From: Rhodoferax fermentans
GTDB taxonomy: Bacteria > Pseudomonadota > Gammaproteobacteria > Burkholderiales > Burkholderiaceae_C
Length of the DNA stretch: 64,000 nt
NCBI RefSeq assembly: GCF_002017865.1
Contig: NZ_MTJN01000002.1
Span: 3,596,001 to 3,660,000, forward strand
Direction: 5' to 3'
The notes beneath the pieces are model-generated. The model did no database searches. It was not told the origin of the DNA and saw only the letters and a program-made list of their open reading frames with translations. Positions 44,797-54,548 of the stretch are shown piece by piece. Within the stretch, counting starts at the first letter, position 1. Every line of letters begins with the position of its first letter. The position numbers and the translations under genes were made by a program.

Positions 44797-44929
44797 GTCT
44801 GGAAGATACCGCAGTCCGCCGCCACAGCCCGGCGGGTGCGCCGCTTTACCCCAAACCGCCTGGTGTCAAGCCAAGCAGCTGGGGCTGAAAACCATCGGAC
44901 TCAGGTGTAGGGCAGGAAACAACACGGCG

Positions 44930-46822
44930 CTACAGCACGGGTTCAGAGCAGCTGGGCACGACCGGTCCCGGCGAAAGGTGGTAGCGGTTTTTGCCTGCCA
45001 TCTTGGCCTGGTACATCGCCATGTCGGCCTCGTGCAAGAGCTCGTCTCGCGTGCGCTTGTTTGATTGCGGAAAGAAGCTGATACCCATGCTGGCGGTGAC
45101 CGTCAAGGTCTGACCACGCCAGTCCATGGGCTGGGACGCCGCCTCCAGCAAGCGCTCCAGAGTTGGTATCGCATCGGCCGGGGCGGCCAGATCAGCCAGC
45201 AGGGCCACAAACTCATCACCCCCGTTGCGCGCCAGCGTGTCACTCTCGCGCAAACTCAAACGCATGCGCTCGGCCAAGGTGACGAGCATCTGGTCACCAG
45301 CTTCATGGCCATGGTGGTCATTGATGGCCTTAAAACCGTCCAGATCAATGAACACCACCCCCAGCAACAGCTGGCGGCGCTGGGCCTGGGTCATGGCGTT
45401 GCGCATGCGGTCGGCCAGAAACACGCGGTTGGGCAGGTTGGTCAAGGGGTCATAACGTGCTGAATGCTCCAGCTCGTCCTGGTAGGCCTTGATCGAGGTG
45501 ATGTTGTTGAACACCGCCACAAACTGCTGCACCTTGCCCTGCGAGTCAGGCACCGCACTGATGGTGAGCAACTCGGCAAACACCTCGCCGTCCTTGCGCC
45601 GGTTCCAGATCTCGCCGCGCCATTGGCCGGTGGCCAGCAGCTCGGACCACATGGCCTCGTAAAAAGCCTTGTCCTGGCGCCCCGAGTTCAGGAATCGCGG
45701 GTTTTTTCCCAGCACTTCGGCCCGGCTGTAGCCGGTGATGCGCACAAAAGCATCGTTGACATCGATGATGCTGCCATCGGCCTGGGTGATCACAATACCT
45801 TCACGGATATGGGTGAAAACAAAAGCGGCGTTGACACGCTGCAGCCGCTCGGACTCGGCACGCTGCAGTTGCAACAGCCATTGCCGCCGATGCAAACCCC
45901 AAGCCAGAAAGCTCAAAACCACCAGCACCGGTATCAAAACACCCAGCACGGTGGTGACTTCGGTGACCCAGCGCGCCAGCGCCACCTCGCGGTACAAATG
46001 GGTCAGCACCACAAACGGGTACAGCGTCGACACCCGATACGCGGTCAAGGTTGCTTGACCCAGTTCGGCCTCAAACTGGCCAAACTCGCGCTCCTGAAAA
46101 CGCAGTGCCAAAGCCTTGCCGTAAGCCGTCTGGCCAACAGGCATCTCTGGATTGGTGGTCATCAGGCGAGCGCCGTCCAATCGCAACACCTCGACCATGC
46201 CTACCGGTCCATCGAGCTGTTGCGCCATCTGGTTGACAAAGTAGTCAGGGTTCAGTGCCACCAACAGCCGCAAGCCCTCGCTGCCCTGCAACGGCAGGGT
46301 CGCCGGAATCAGGGTCGACACACCGTCGGTTGCTACACCGGCACCCACACCGGCCTCGGCCGCCCGCCCGGCGGCAAAGTCGCGCCCCAGCCACGGTGTG
46401 CCCAGGCGCAACACGGTCTGGGGGCCGTGGATCAGGGGCAGGTAGTCGCTGGTTGGCACCTGTTGCGCCACATTGGCGGGGTTGGAACTGGCCACGATGC
46501 GGTCCTGGCTGTTGATCAGCGACAGCGAACGCAAATGGGGTGCCCCGCGCAGAATCTGGGCAAAGTCGGCCTCCACCTCGCGCAAACCAGCCTTGCCTCG
46601 CGCACCCGACAAAGCCTGGGAGGCGGCCTGGCCGGTGGCATTGAGGCTTTGTGTGAGGGCATTTTCAAAACTGCGCGCCATCAGGGCAGACTGTTGGAAA
46701 CTGCTGGCCAGTGCATCACTGCGCAACAGCCACAAGGTGTAGCCGGTGATACACAGCACAGCGCCGATGAAGGCGCTGAGCATCAGGAAAAACCGGCCCC
46801 GGGGAAGTGCCTCACCCGCCAT
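44930..46822 (-). CDS. Membrane diguanylate cyclase with PAS and GGDEF domains
   Basis: 630 residues. TM1 (FFLMLSAFIGAVLCITGYTLWLL), a large periplasmic dCache-like domain, TM2 (VTTVLGVLIPVLVVLSFLAWGL), PAS (RVNAAFVFTHIREGIVITQADGSIIDVNDAFVRITGYSRAEVLGKNPRFLNSGRQ), then GGDEF (DPLTNLPNRVFLADRMRNAM; GVVFIDLDGFKAINDHHGHEAGD; NGGDEFVALLADL). RESD five residues before GGDEF is an inhibitory I-site, so product inhibition is likely. It makes cyclic di-GMP. Its ATG overlaps the upstream binding-protein stop by one base, so the two are cotranslated and probably form a sensing pair. Confidence 0.94.
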   Translation of the reverse strand: MAGEALPRGRFFLMLSAFIGAVLCITGYTLWLLRSDALASSFQQSALMARSFENALTQSLNATGQAASQALSGARGKAGLREVEADFAQILRGAPHLRSLSLINSQDRIVASSNPANVAQQVPTSDYLPLIHGPQTVLRLGTPWLGRDFAAGRAAEAGVGAGVATDGVSTLIPATLPLQGSEGLRLLVALNPDYFVNQMAQQLDGPVGMVEVLRLDGARLMTTNPEMPVGQTAYGKALALRFQEREFGQFEAELGQATLTAYRVSTLYPFVVLTHLYREVALARWVTEVTTVLGVLIPVLVVLSFLAWGLHRRQWLLQLQRAESERLQRVNAAFVFTHIREGIVITQADGSIIDVNDAFVRITGYSRAEVLGKNPRFLNSGRQDKAFYEAMWSELLATGQWRGEIWNRRKDGEVFAELLTISAVPDSQGKVQQFVAVFNNITSIKAYQDELEHSARYDPLTNLPNRVFLADRMRNAMTQAQRRQLLLGVVFIDLDGFKAINDHHGHEAGDQMLVTLAERMRLSLRESDTLARNGGDEFVALLADLAAPADAIPTLERLLEAASQPMDWRGQTLTVTASMGISFFPQSNKRTRDELLHEADMAMYQAKMAGKNRYHLSPGPVVPSCSEPVL

Positions 46823-47646
46823 CAACGTACCACAATCGGCTCAAGCCGATACCTTTGGGCTGCGGCCAACAGGCGCCCGTCACGCTGGATGTCACTGACA
46901 AAACGCTCCAACCGGGCATACCAGGCATCATCACCTGGCGCCATGGCGTACCCATAGGAGGTGACGTGGTAGGCATGGTCGGGCGCCACCAGGCGCGCCC
47001 AGTCGGCATTGGCCAGGAAACGTTGGCTGTAGGGGTAATCGGTCATGAAGACATCGGCACGACCGGCCTGTACCTCCTGCTCACGTGCAAACGGTGTGTT
47101 GAGCACCATCAGCTGCGCATGCTGGAGCCGACTCTTCATGACCGGCTCATGCAAAGTGCCTTGCGCCACAGCCACCACCGAACCTTCTTTGTCAATGTCG
47201 GCCCAACTGCGGATACGGCGGTTGGTTTTGGAGGTCACCGCATAGATGTCACTGGCCAGATGCGGCCGGGTGAAACGCAGCAGCTTTTGCCGCTCAGCCG
47301 TGATGCCCACCGCAAACATGGCGACATCACAGTGGTCTTGCAGCAAGTCATCGGCCAATTTGGCAAAAGAGCTGTCAACAAAGTCCACCGCCACACCCAA
47401 GTCATTGCCCAGCTCCTGTGCCAGCTCGATGTCGATGCCTGAGAGTTGCTGGGTCTTGGGGTTGCGGTAGGTGATGCCGTGGTAATCCGGCCAGATACAA
47501 ACCCGAACGGTTTTGGCGGTTTGAACACGGCGCAGACGACCAGGCACCTCTGCGGCGCTGGGGGTCCCAGCGACAGCTGCTTGTGCCATGGGCGCCGAGC
47601 CTGCAATCAGTGCCCCCGACACTACCAACAACGTCAAGAGATGCAT
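46822..47646 (-). CDS. Periplasmic amino-acid-type binding protein (SBP_bac_3)
   Basis: 274 residues with signal peptide MHLLTLLVVSGALIAGSAPMAQA, then a family-3 solute-binding fold: VRVCIWPDYHGITYRNPKTQQLSGIDIELAQELGNDLGV, FVDSSFAKLADDLLQDHCDVAMFAVGITAERQKLLRFTRPHL, DVFMTDYPYSQRFL. No transporter genes are nearby; it is directly fused by overlap to a diguanylate cyclase gene with a periplasmic domain. It may therefore act as a sensor subunit rather than in uptake. The start at the signal-peptide Met is chosen over upstream frames without such a signal. Confidence 0.9.
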   Translation of the reverse strand: MHLLTLLVVSGALIAGSAPMAQAAVAGTPSAAEVPGRLRRVQTAKTVRVCIWPDYHGITYRNPKTQQLSGIDIELAQELGNDLGVAVDFVDSSFAKLADDLLQDHCDVAMFAVGITAERQKLLRFTRPHLASDIYAVTSKTNRRIRSWADIDKEGSVVAVAQGTLHEPVMKSRLQHAQLMVLNTPFAREQEVQAGRADVFMTDYPYSQRFLANADWARLVAPDHAYHVTSYGYAMAPGDDAWYARLERFVSDIQRDGRLLAAAQRYRLEPIVVR

Positions 47647-47764
47647 AGCGTTGATCTTTTGTTGCTTCGCTTTTTTAGTCTGCTTCACGCAGATTCTGCC
47701 ATGCATCACCCAGCCCGGTAACAAGACCGGAACAAGCTTCGGCGGCACCAGCCGCCACCGTCGA

Positions 47765-48856
47765 TCAGGTGTCTTTGGAGATCTTGATGGCCGGGAAGCG
47801 GCTGGAGAAATCCTTGTTTTTGGCGGCAATCGCCAGTGCCACCTTGCGCGCCACCGCCTTGTACAGAGCGGCAACTTCCCCGTCGGGCTCGGCCACCACG
47901 GTGGGCTGGCCGCTGTCGGCCTGCAGGCGGATCTGCATCTTGAGTGGCAAAGCGCCCAGGTAATCCATGCCGTACTCGCTGGCCATCTTCTTGCCACCGT
48001 CAGCCCCAAAAATATGCTCCACGTGGCCGCAGTTGCTGCACACATGCACCGCCATGTTTTCCACAATGCCCAGGATCGGTACCCCCACCTTCTCAAACAT
48101 CTTGATGCCCTTGCGCGCGTCCAGCAAGGCAATGTCCTGCGGCGTGGTCACCACCACAGCACCGGTCAGTGGCACTTTTTGCGCCAGGGTCAGCTGGATG
48201 TCGCCGGTGCCGGGGGGCATATCGACAATCAGATAGTCCAGGTCTTTCCAGCGGGTCTGGCGCAACAACTGGTCCAGCGCCTGGGTGGCCATCGGGCCAC
48301 GCCAGATCATGGCCTCATCGGGGGCGATCAGAAAGCCGATGGACATCACCTGCACACCAAAGTTCTCCAGCGGCTCCATGGTCTGGCCGTCGGTGCTTTC
48401 GGGGCGGCCGCTGATGCCCATCATCATCGGGATGCTGGGGCCATAGATGTCGGCGTCGAGCAAGCCCACACGCGCACCCTCGGCGGCCAGTGCCAGCGCC
48501 AGGTTGACAGCGGTGGTGCTTTTGCCCACGCCGCCCTTGCCGGAGGCGACCGCCAGGATGTTTTTGACGCCGGGCAAGAGCTGCACACCACGCTGCACCG
48601 CATGGGCTGTGATGTGGGTCGTGACATTCACCGACACATTGACCGTGGGGGCAACGGTCTTCACCGCAGCCATCAGGGCCTGGCGCAAACCCTCCACCTG
48701 GCTTTTGGCGGGGTAACCCAGTTCCACATCAAATGCCACCTCCCCCGCACGCACCACCAAGTTCTTGAGCGCTTTGCTCGACACAACATCACGCCCGGTG
48801 TTGGGGTCGATCACGTTTTTGAGGGCATCCAGAATGGTTTGGTCAGTCACGGTCAT
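47765..48856 (-). CDS. apbC: Iron-sulfur cluster carrier protein Mrp/ApbC
   Basis: 363-residue P-loop scaffold/carrier for Fe-S cluster assembly. An N-terminal MIP18-like domain (ILDALKNVIDPNTGRDVVSSKALKNLVV...) is followed by a ParA/MinD-type NTPase with the deviant Walker A SGKGGVGKST, LLDADIYGPSIPMMMG, VDMPPGTGDIQLTL and the CxxC cluster motif VCSNCGH. The start has GGAGAAACCT before the ATG at 48856; that Shine-Dalgarno is the right arm of a hairpin (48862-48877). Next to the patatin gene, which diverges. Confidence 0.96.
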   Translation of the reverse strand: MTVTDQTILDALKNVIDPNTGRDVVSSKALKNLVVRAGEVAFDVELGYPAKSQVEGLRQALMAAVKTVAPTVNVSVNVTTHITAHAVQRGVQLLPGVKNILAVASGKGGVGKSTTAVNLALALAAEGARVGLLDADIYGPSIPMMMGISGRPESTDGQTMEPLENFGVQVMSIGFLIAPDEAMIWRGPMATQALDQLLRQTRWKDLDYLIVDMPPGTGDIQLTLAQKVPLTGAVVVTTPQDIALLDARKGIKMFEKVGVPILGIVENMAVHVCSNCGHVEHIFGADGGKKMASEYGMDYLGALPLKMQIRLQADSGQPTVVAEPDGEVAALYKAVARKVALAIAAKNKDFSSRFPAIKISKDT

Positions 48857-48861
48857 AGGTT

Positions 48862-48877
48862 TCTCCGAAAACGGAGA
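48862..48877 (-). promoter_or_regulatory. Hairpin sequestering the apbC ribosome-binding site
   Basis: On the minus strand TCTCCG-TTTT-CGGAGA is a perfect 6-bp stem whose right arm contains the GGAG Shine-Dalgarno, six bases before the ATG. It could lower translation until melted by temperature or a ribosome/protein. No experiment supports this yet. Confidence 0.5.
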
Positions 48878-48996
48878 GTCTAGCCAAGACGCCATGTCCC
48901 TTTTTGACACGGCCTGAATCAGGGTAATCCCGAAACACGCCGTAAAACACGCTGTTTGCGCTTGGGGCGTGGCCAACTGCTGCTCATAATTCGCGC

Positions 48997-50313
48997 ATGC
49001 CTCTGTACCCCGCCTCCACCAGCCCGGCACCACCTGCCGCAGAAACTACCGCAGCCCTGATGCTCTCAGGCGGCGGCGCCCGTGCGGCCTACCAGGTGGG
49101 GGTGCTGGAGGCCATCTCGGAGCTGCGCCAGATCTGTGGTGAACAAAACGGCCCCAACCCGTTTCCAATCATCAGTGGCACCTCGGCGGGCGCCATCAAC
49201 GCCGCCTCGCTGGCCTGTGGCGCCGACCAGTTTGACCAGACCGTGCACCGCATTGCCAATGTCTGGCGTGGCTTCCATGCCGACCATGTGTACCTGGCCG
49301 ACTCGGTGAGCATGCTGCGCTCGGGCGCCAAGTGGATGACGCTACTGTCCATGGGCTGGCTGATTGCCCGGTGGCGCCGTGTCAAACCCAAGTCCTTGCT
49401 GGACAACAGCCCGCTGGCCGAATTGCTCACACGCATGGTGCCGCTGGAGCGTATTCCCTCGCTGGTGCGTGACGGCCACCTGCAGGCGCTGTCTGTCACC
49501 GCGTCAAGCTACACCACCGGTGAACACTTCACTTTTTTTGAGGGTGACAAACGCCTGCAGCCCTGGACCCGCTCACAACGCCGTGGCCTGCGTGACAAGA
49601 TCACCCACGAACACCTGCTGGCCTCCAGCGCCATCCCCTTTGTGTTTCCGGCGATGCCGCTGCGTCTGGACGGTGAAACCGCCTACTACGGCGATGGCTC
49701 GATGCGCCAGTCGGCACCGATTGCACCGGCCATCCACCTCGGCGCGCAGCGCATCTGCGTGATTGGCGCCGGGCGGGTGCACGAGCCCAAACGGCAGGGC
49801 AGCGCGGCTGAAGCGGGCAGCTACCCGAGCCTGGCGCAGATTGCCGGGCACGCACTGGCCAATATTTTCCTGGATGCCCTGGCGGTGGACATCGAACGCA
49901 TCCGACGCATCAACCAGACCCTGAGCCTGGTGTCGCCCGAGATGCGTGCGGCCAGCAACCTGCGCCCCATCGAGCTGCTGCTGATTTCCCCCTCCGAACA
50001 GCTTGACGTGATTGCCGCCCGGCATGTGGGCGAACTGCCCCCGGCGGTGCGCAGCGTGCTGGGTAGCCTGGGGGTGTCATCCCAAACCTCGGACGAACGC
50101 GGTGCCCCGCTGGCCAGTTACCTGCTGTTCGAGCCCGGCTACACCCATGAGCTGATGGCGCTGGGCCACAAAGACGCGATGCGCCAGCGTGCCGAGATCT
50201 GCAAGTTTTTTGACTGGACCGATCCTGAAGCTGCATCCCCGTCAGCACCAGGGGCGGCCCTGCCTGCACGCCATCACCCTGAACGCCGCCGCGACCCGCT
50301 GCGCCTGCGCTGA
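48997..50313 (+). CDS. Patatin-like phospholipase (RssA-type)
   Basis: 438-residue lipid acyl hydrolase with a Ser-Asp dyad. Oxyanion hole [17 protein letters not shown], nucleophile [11 protein letters not shown] (about residue 64), and catalytic Asp in [24 protein letters not shown]. The C-terminal [15 protein letters not shown] is basic. The substrate is unknown; the family acts on membrane phospholipids. It diverges from apbC. Confidence 0.93.
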   Translation: MPLYPASTSPAPPAAETTAALMLSGGGARAAYQVGVLEAISELRQICGEQNGPNPFPIISGTSAGAINAASLACGADQFDQTVHRIANVWRGFHADHVYLADSVSMLRSGAKWMTLLSMGWLIARWRRVKPKSLLDNSPLAELLTRMVPLERIPSLVRDGHLQALSVTASSYTTGEHFTFFEGDKRLQPWTRSQRRGLRDKITHEHLLASSAIPFVFPAMPLRLDGETAYYGDGSMRQSAPIAPAIHLGAQRICVIGAGRVHEPKRQGSAAEAGSYPSLAQIAGHALANIFLDALAVDIERIRRINQTLSLVSPEMRAASNLRPIELLLISPSEQLDVIAARHVGELPPAVRSVLGSLGVSSQTSDERGAPLASYLLFEPGYTHELMALGHKDAMRQRAEICKFFDWTDPEAASPSAPGAALPARHHPERRRDPLRLR

Positions 50314-50383
50314 GCCCCCCGGCGCGGCACAGTCGCACCATGCCCGACTAAAATTATGGGCTGTCCCAGAAAGATCCCGCTCC

Positions 50384-52498
50384 ATGACCCGTCAACTTTT
50401 TGTCACCACCGCCCTGCCCTACGCCAATGGCAACTTCCACATTGGCCACATCATGGAATACATCCAGGCCGACATCTGGGTGCGTTACCAGCGCATGATG
50501 GGCACCGCCATCGATTTTGTCTGCGCTGATGACACCCACGGCGCACCGATCATGATCGCCGCTGAAAAAGCCGGCCTCACCCCGCAACAGTTTGTGGCCA
50601 ACATCGCCGCCGGGCGCAAGCCCTACTTGGACGGTTTCCACATCAGTTTTGACAACTGGCACAGCACCGACGCGCCTGAGAACCACGAGCTGGCGCGCCA
50701 GATCTACCGCGACCTGCGCGACAACCCCGAGGGCTCGCTGATTGAAACCCGCACCATCGAACAGTTTTTCGACCCCGAGAAAAACATGTTCCTGCCGGAC
50801 CGGTTCATCAAAGGCGAATGCCCCAAGTGCCATGCCAAAGACCAGTACGGCGACAACTGTGAGGTCTGTGGCGCGGTCTACGCCCCGACCGACCTGATCA
50901 ACCCGTTTTCTGCCCTGTCGGGTGCCAAGCCGGAGCTCAAAAGCTCGGAGCACTTTTTCTTCAAACTCTCCGACCCACGTTGTGTGGCCTTTCTGGAGCA
51001 GTGGACCCAAGACGGCAAGTTGCAGCCCGAGGTGGCCAACAAGATCAAGGAATGGTTCACCATCCGCACCAACCCGGACGGCACACAGAGTGAAGGCCTG
51101 GGTGACTGGGACATCAGCCGCGATGCACCCTACTTTGGCATCGAGATCCCGGACGCACCGGGCAAATACTTCTACGTCTGGCTGGACGCACCGATTGGTT
51201 ACCTGGCCTCGCTCAAAAATCTGTTGGGCAAACGCGGCCTGGACTTCGATGCCTACATGGCCAACCCCGAGCTGGAGCAGTACCACTTCATCGGCAAAGA
51301 CATCGTCACCTTCCACACCCTGTTCTGGCCCGCCACGCTCAAATTCAGTGGCCGCAAGACGCCGGACAACGTGTTTGTGCACGGCTTTTTGACGGTCAAC
51401 AACGGCGAAAAAATGAGCAAGAGCCGCGGCACCGGGCTGGACCCGCTCAAGTACCTGAGCTTGGGCATGAACCCCGAGTGGCTGCGTTATTACCTGGCTG
51501 CCAAACTGTCCGCCCGCAACGAAGACATCGACTTCAACGCCGACGACTTCATGGCCCGCGTCAACAGCGACCTGATTGGCAAGTTTGTCAACATTGCCAG
51601 CCGCGCTGCCGGCTTCTTGAGCAAACGTTTTGAGGGCAAACTGGGCGAAGTGTCCGAAGACGGCGCCGCCCTGCTGCACCAGTTGCGCATTGAGCGCGTC
51701 AGCATTGAACGCCTGTATGAAGAGCGTGAATACGCCAAGGCCCTGCGTGAAACCATGCTGCTGGCGGACCGTGTCAACGCCTATGTGGACGCCAACAAAC
51801 CCTGGGACCTGGCCAAACAGCCGGGGCAGGACGAGCGCCTGCAAGGTGTGTGTTCGGTGTGTATCAAGGCGTTCCGCATCCTCACCTGTTACCTCAAGCC
51901 AGTGCTGCCGCAGTTGGCACAACAGGTGGAAACTTTCCTCAACATCGCCCCCTTGACCTTTGGCAATGTGAGCGAGCCGCTGCACACCGGCCACCAGATT
52001 GGCAGCTACCAGCACCTGATGCAACGTGTCACCACCGACCAGCTTGATGCCTTGTTTGAGCCTCCAGCCCAGGTTAATAAAGAGCCTATCGCTATGGAAA
52101 AAGCAGCAAACCAGCTACCCGGTGGTGAATCCATTGCACCCACCATCAGCATCGACGACTTTGCCAAGATCGACTTGCGTATCGCCAAGATCATCAACTG
52201 CAGCGCGGTGGCTGGCTCCACCAAGCTGCTGCAGCTCACGCTAGATGTGGGTGAGGTCGACGAAGCCGGTCAGCCCAAAACCCGCAACGTCTTTTCAGGC
52301 ATTGCCAGCTGCTACAAGCCCGAAGACCTGACGGGCAAACTCACCGTGCTGGTGGCCAACCTGGCACCGCGCAAGATGAAGTTTGGGGTCAGTGAAGGCA
52401 TGGTGCTGGCCGCGAGCCACGCCGACGAAAAAGCCCAACCCGGCATCTATGTGCTAGAGCCTTTCCCCGGTGCACAGCCGGGCATGCGGATTCACTGA
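50384..52498 (+). CDS. metG: Methionine-tRNA ligase
   Basis: 704-residue long-form MetRS. HIGH motif [14 protein letters not shown] (about 17-30), the zinc-binding segment [28 protein letters not shown] ([15 protein letters not shown]) and a C-terminal tRNA-binding OB domain ([34 protein letters not shown]). Frame between the catalytic part and OB domain contains a dispersed-repeat-like stretch (AATAAAGAGCCTATCGCTATGG, about 52075-52097). TAAAATTATG about 35 bases upstream is a plausible -10. Full length. Confidence 0.98.
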   Translation: MTRQLFVTTALPYANGNFHIGHIMEYIQADIWVRYQRMMGTAIDFVCADDTHGAPIMIAAEKAGLTPQQFVANIAAGRKPYLDGFHISFDNWHSTDAPENHELARQIYRDLRDNPEGSLIETRTIEQFFDPEKNMFLPDRFIKGECPKCHAKDQYGDNCEVCGAVYAPTDLINPFSALSGAKPELKSSEHFFFKLSDPRCVAFLEQWTQDGKLQPEVANKIKEWFTIRTNPDGTQSEGLGDWDISRDAPYFGIEIPDAPGKYFYVWLDAPIGYLASLKNLLGKRGLDFDAYMANPELEQYHFIGKDIVTFHTLFWPATLKFSGRKTPDNVFVHGFLTVNNGEKMSKSRGTGLDPLKYLSLGMNPEWLRYYLAAKLSARNEDIDFNADDFMARVNSDLIGKFVNIASRAAGFLSKRFEGKLGEVSEDGAALLHQLRIERVSIERLYEEREYAKALRETMLLADRVNAYVDANKPWDLAKQPGQDERLQGVCSVCIKAFRILTCYLKPVLPQLAQQVETFLNIAPLTFGNVSEPLHTGHQIGSYQHLMQRVTTDQLDALFEPPAQVNKEPIAMEKAANQLPGGESIAPTISIDDFAKIDLRIAKIINCSAVAGSTKLLQLTLDVGEVDEAGQPKTRNVFSGIASCYKPEDLTGKLTVLVANLAPRKMKFGVSEGMVLAASHADEKAQPGIYVLEPFPGAQPGMRIH

Positions 52499-52590
52499 GC
52501 GGGTGACGCCAGTTCAGTGACTGACTGTGGCCCGGCGCGGGCAAGCGACCGATTGGGCCGGGGCGGCAGATTCACAAGCAAAATTGACCG

Positions 52591-52615
52591 TTAGCCCTTA
52601 TACAACAAGGGCTAA
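52591..52615. repeat. Dispersed AGCCCTTAT palindromic repeat
   Basis: TTAGCCCTT (52591-52599) and AAGGGCTAA (52607-52615) form a perfect 9-bp inverted repeat, followed by TAGCTAT. It sits between the convergent metG and nitroreductase-like genes and could terminate both. Confidence 0.75.
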
Positions 52616-52651
52616 TAGCTATCTAAAGCGCAGCACCCAGCACACCACCCC

Positions 52652-53755
52652 TCAGACCAGTACCGCCTCCACCGGGCGGCGCAAAGACCTGGGCAGGCTT
52701 GGGCCGCGCCCGAACCGCACCACCAGATCCGGGCGCTGGCCCCCCAAACCCAGGAGACTTGCCAACTGCGGGCGCAATGCCGCCACCTCCACCGGCTGGT
52801 TCAACATCGCGTTGCGGATGCCCAGCGCGGTGGCCTGCAGCGCAAAACGCTCATAACAGCGCCCCACCTCCACCCAGTGGGCCTTGTCAGCGGCTTGCCC
52901 CACAAACACAGCGATCCCCGCGGAACTGCGCACCTGCCGCGCCAGCTTGTCGTTCTCACTTTTTGGGGTGACCACCCAGTCAAATAACCTGTCACCCAAC
53001 CAGGCCGGCACACTCGGGTTGCCCGACGCCGCGCTGTACAGGCCGTCGCGCGTGCGCGCCGCGTCCGCGCCGTTAAAACGCAGCCAGGTCTTGAGCTCGG
53101 TGACAAAGGCCGGGTCCGCCAGCTGGGCCGTGTTGCCGTGCAGAATGAGATCGAGCACCTGCGCCATCGCTGCGGGCTCGGTCAGCAACAGCAGCTGCAC
53201 AGTGTTTGAGCTGCCCGCACGCTGCAGCAACGCCAGCTCGGCAGTGCTGAGCGGCTGGCCGTCATAGTCACCCCGGGTGCATTGGCGCAGCGGGATGGCC
53301 TTGAACACATCGGTGGCCTGCGCCGCCGTGGGGCTGAGCGACACGCGCAGCGCGTCGGTGGCGGGATCAAACACCCCCTCGCCCTGGAGCCCATGGGCCT
53401 GTGCGGCCTGGGTCAGGTTCTCGGCCGCGCACCCCAGCGACACAAACACATGGTGCAAGTCCGGGTCCACCACAGGGCACAAGCGCGTCCGGTCAGGCAG
53501 GATGCTGATGGCCTGGCCGCTGCGGTCCAGCGCAAACTTCCAGCACTGCGTGTTGTGGCTGGACGGCGCCAGCGTGGCGTAACGCACCAGCTCACGACTG
53601 AGTGCGGCGCCATTGAACCCGGTCAACGCCCCCAGCCGCCAGGTCTGATCGGCCACCGACTCGTAACTGTTTTCTGCGGGTTTTGATGGACAACCAGCGA
53701 GGGCCAGTGAGCCGCCCAGGAGGGCTGAGGTGGTGAAGTGTCTGCGTGTGAACAT
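52652..53755 (-). CDS. Nitroreductase-family protein (Acg-like), exported lipoprotein-like
   Basis: 367 residues. The N-terminus MFTRRHFTTSALLGGSLALAGC combines a twin-arginine-like start with a LAGC lipobox, followed by a large nitroreductase-fold domain (RYATLAPSSHNTQCWKF, the FMN-associated serine/asparagine loop; AIPLRQCTRGDYDGQPLS; QVRSSAGIAVFVGQ; WVEVGRCYERFALQATALGIRNAMLNQPVE). It resembles Tat-exported Acg/nitroreductase-like proteins of proteobacteria that may bind flavin or act on it. Function uncertain. Confidence 0.8.
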   Translation of the reverse strand: MFTRRHFTTSALLGGSLALAGCPSKPAENSYESVADQTWRLGALTGFNGAALSRELVRYATLAPSSHNTQCWKFALDRSGQAISILPDRTRLCPVVDPDLHHVFVSLGCAAENLTQAAQAHGLQGEGVFDPATDALRVSLSPTAAQATDVFKAIPLRQCTRGDYDGQPLSTAELALLQRAGSSNTVQLLLLTEPAAMAQVLDLILHGNTAQLADPAFVTELKTWLRFNGADAARTRDGLYSAASGNPSVPAWLGDRLFDWVVTPKSENDKLARQVRSSAGIAVFVGQAADKAHWVEVGRCYERFALQATALGIRNAMLNQPVEVAALRPQLASLLGLGGQRPDLVVRFGRGPSLPRSLRRPVEAVLV

Positions 53756-53869
53756 GGTGCGGCTCCGTTGCCTAACAACGGCCCGTGAACTGGGTCGGTG
53801 CATTGATGGGATTGTGCGCTTGGTATGTTTCAGGGCAATGGGCGGAGCCAGGTCATCGGTGTGGATATC

Positions 53870-54548
53870 GCATTGGCCTTGCCCCTGAAAAAGCGTACTC
53901 CATAGCTGATAGATAGAAGTCAGTTTTTGGGAGAGAGAAATGAGCGAATCGAAACGACGGGCACGGTACACGCTGGAGTACAAGCTGGAGGCCGTCAGGT
54001 TGGTCAAGGGCAGCCAAGTGGCGCAAGTCAAAGCCAAGATACCAGACATCCCCAAGCAGGCTCTGGAGAACTGAATTCGCTTTCATGGCAAAGGCCAGCT
54101 CAAGGGTGCTGGCGACAAGCTGGTGAGCCCAGAGCAAATGGAACTCGCTAGGCTACGTGCGGAGACTGCACAACTGAGGATGGAGCGTGACATTCTGGGG
54201 AAAGCTACGGCGTACTTCGCGCGAGTATCAAAGTGAAGTACGCCTGGATAGCCAGCAACAAGAAGCATTGGCCGGTATCTCTGGCTTGCGAGATGTTGGG
54301 CGTGAGCACCAGCGGCTACTTCGAGAACATGAGGTGCAAAGTCGCTGACAAGCCATCGAGACCAGGTGCCAACAAACGAAACAGCGATGAAGCCCTGCCA
54401 GCCTACATCCGGGGCCATCCACACCGAGGTCAGGCAGCAATACGGCTGGCCCATGATGTGGAAGGAACTGGTGATACGCGGCATTCGCGTGGGCAAAGAG
54501 CGGGAGCGAAAGCTGATGAAGCTGCATGGCATCAAGGCCAGAGGCAAA
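53870..54548 (+). mobile_element. IS3-family element remnant (left part), interrupted by an IS256-family remnant
   Basis: OrfA starts at 53940 (MSESKRRARYTLEYKLEAVRLVKGSQV), with GGGAGAGAG before it, but has TGA at 54072 in place of a Trp codon (expected ...NWIRFHGKG) and ends at 54236. OrfB starts at GTG 54233 (MKYAWIASNKKHWPVSLACEMLGVSTSGYF) and carries a frameshift in the GGGG run at 54411-54414. The frame then continues as IHTEVRQQYGWPMMWKELVIRGIRVGKE and breaks at about 54548, where the IS256-type remnant begins. The rest of orfB and the right end are lost. Left terminus around 53870-53880 is inferred from the TTGCCCCTGAAAAAG stretch. Confidence 0.75.
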
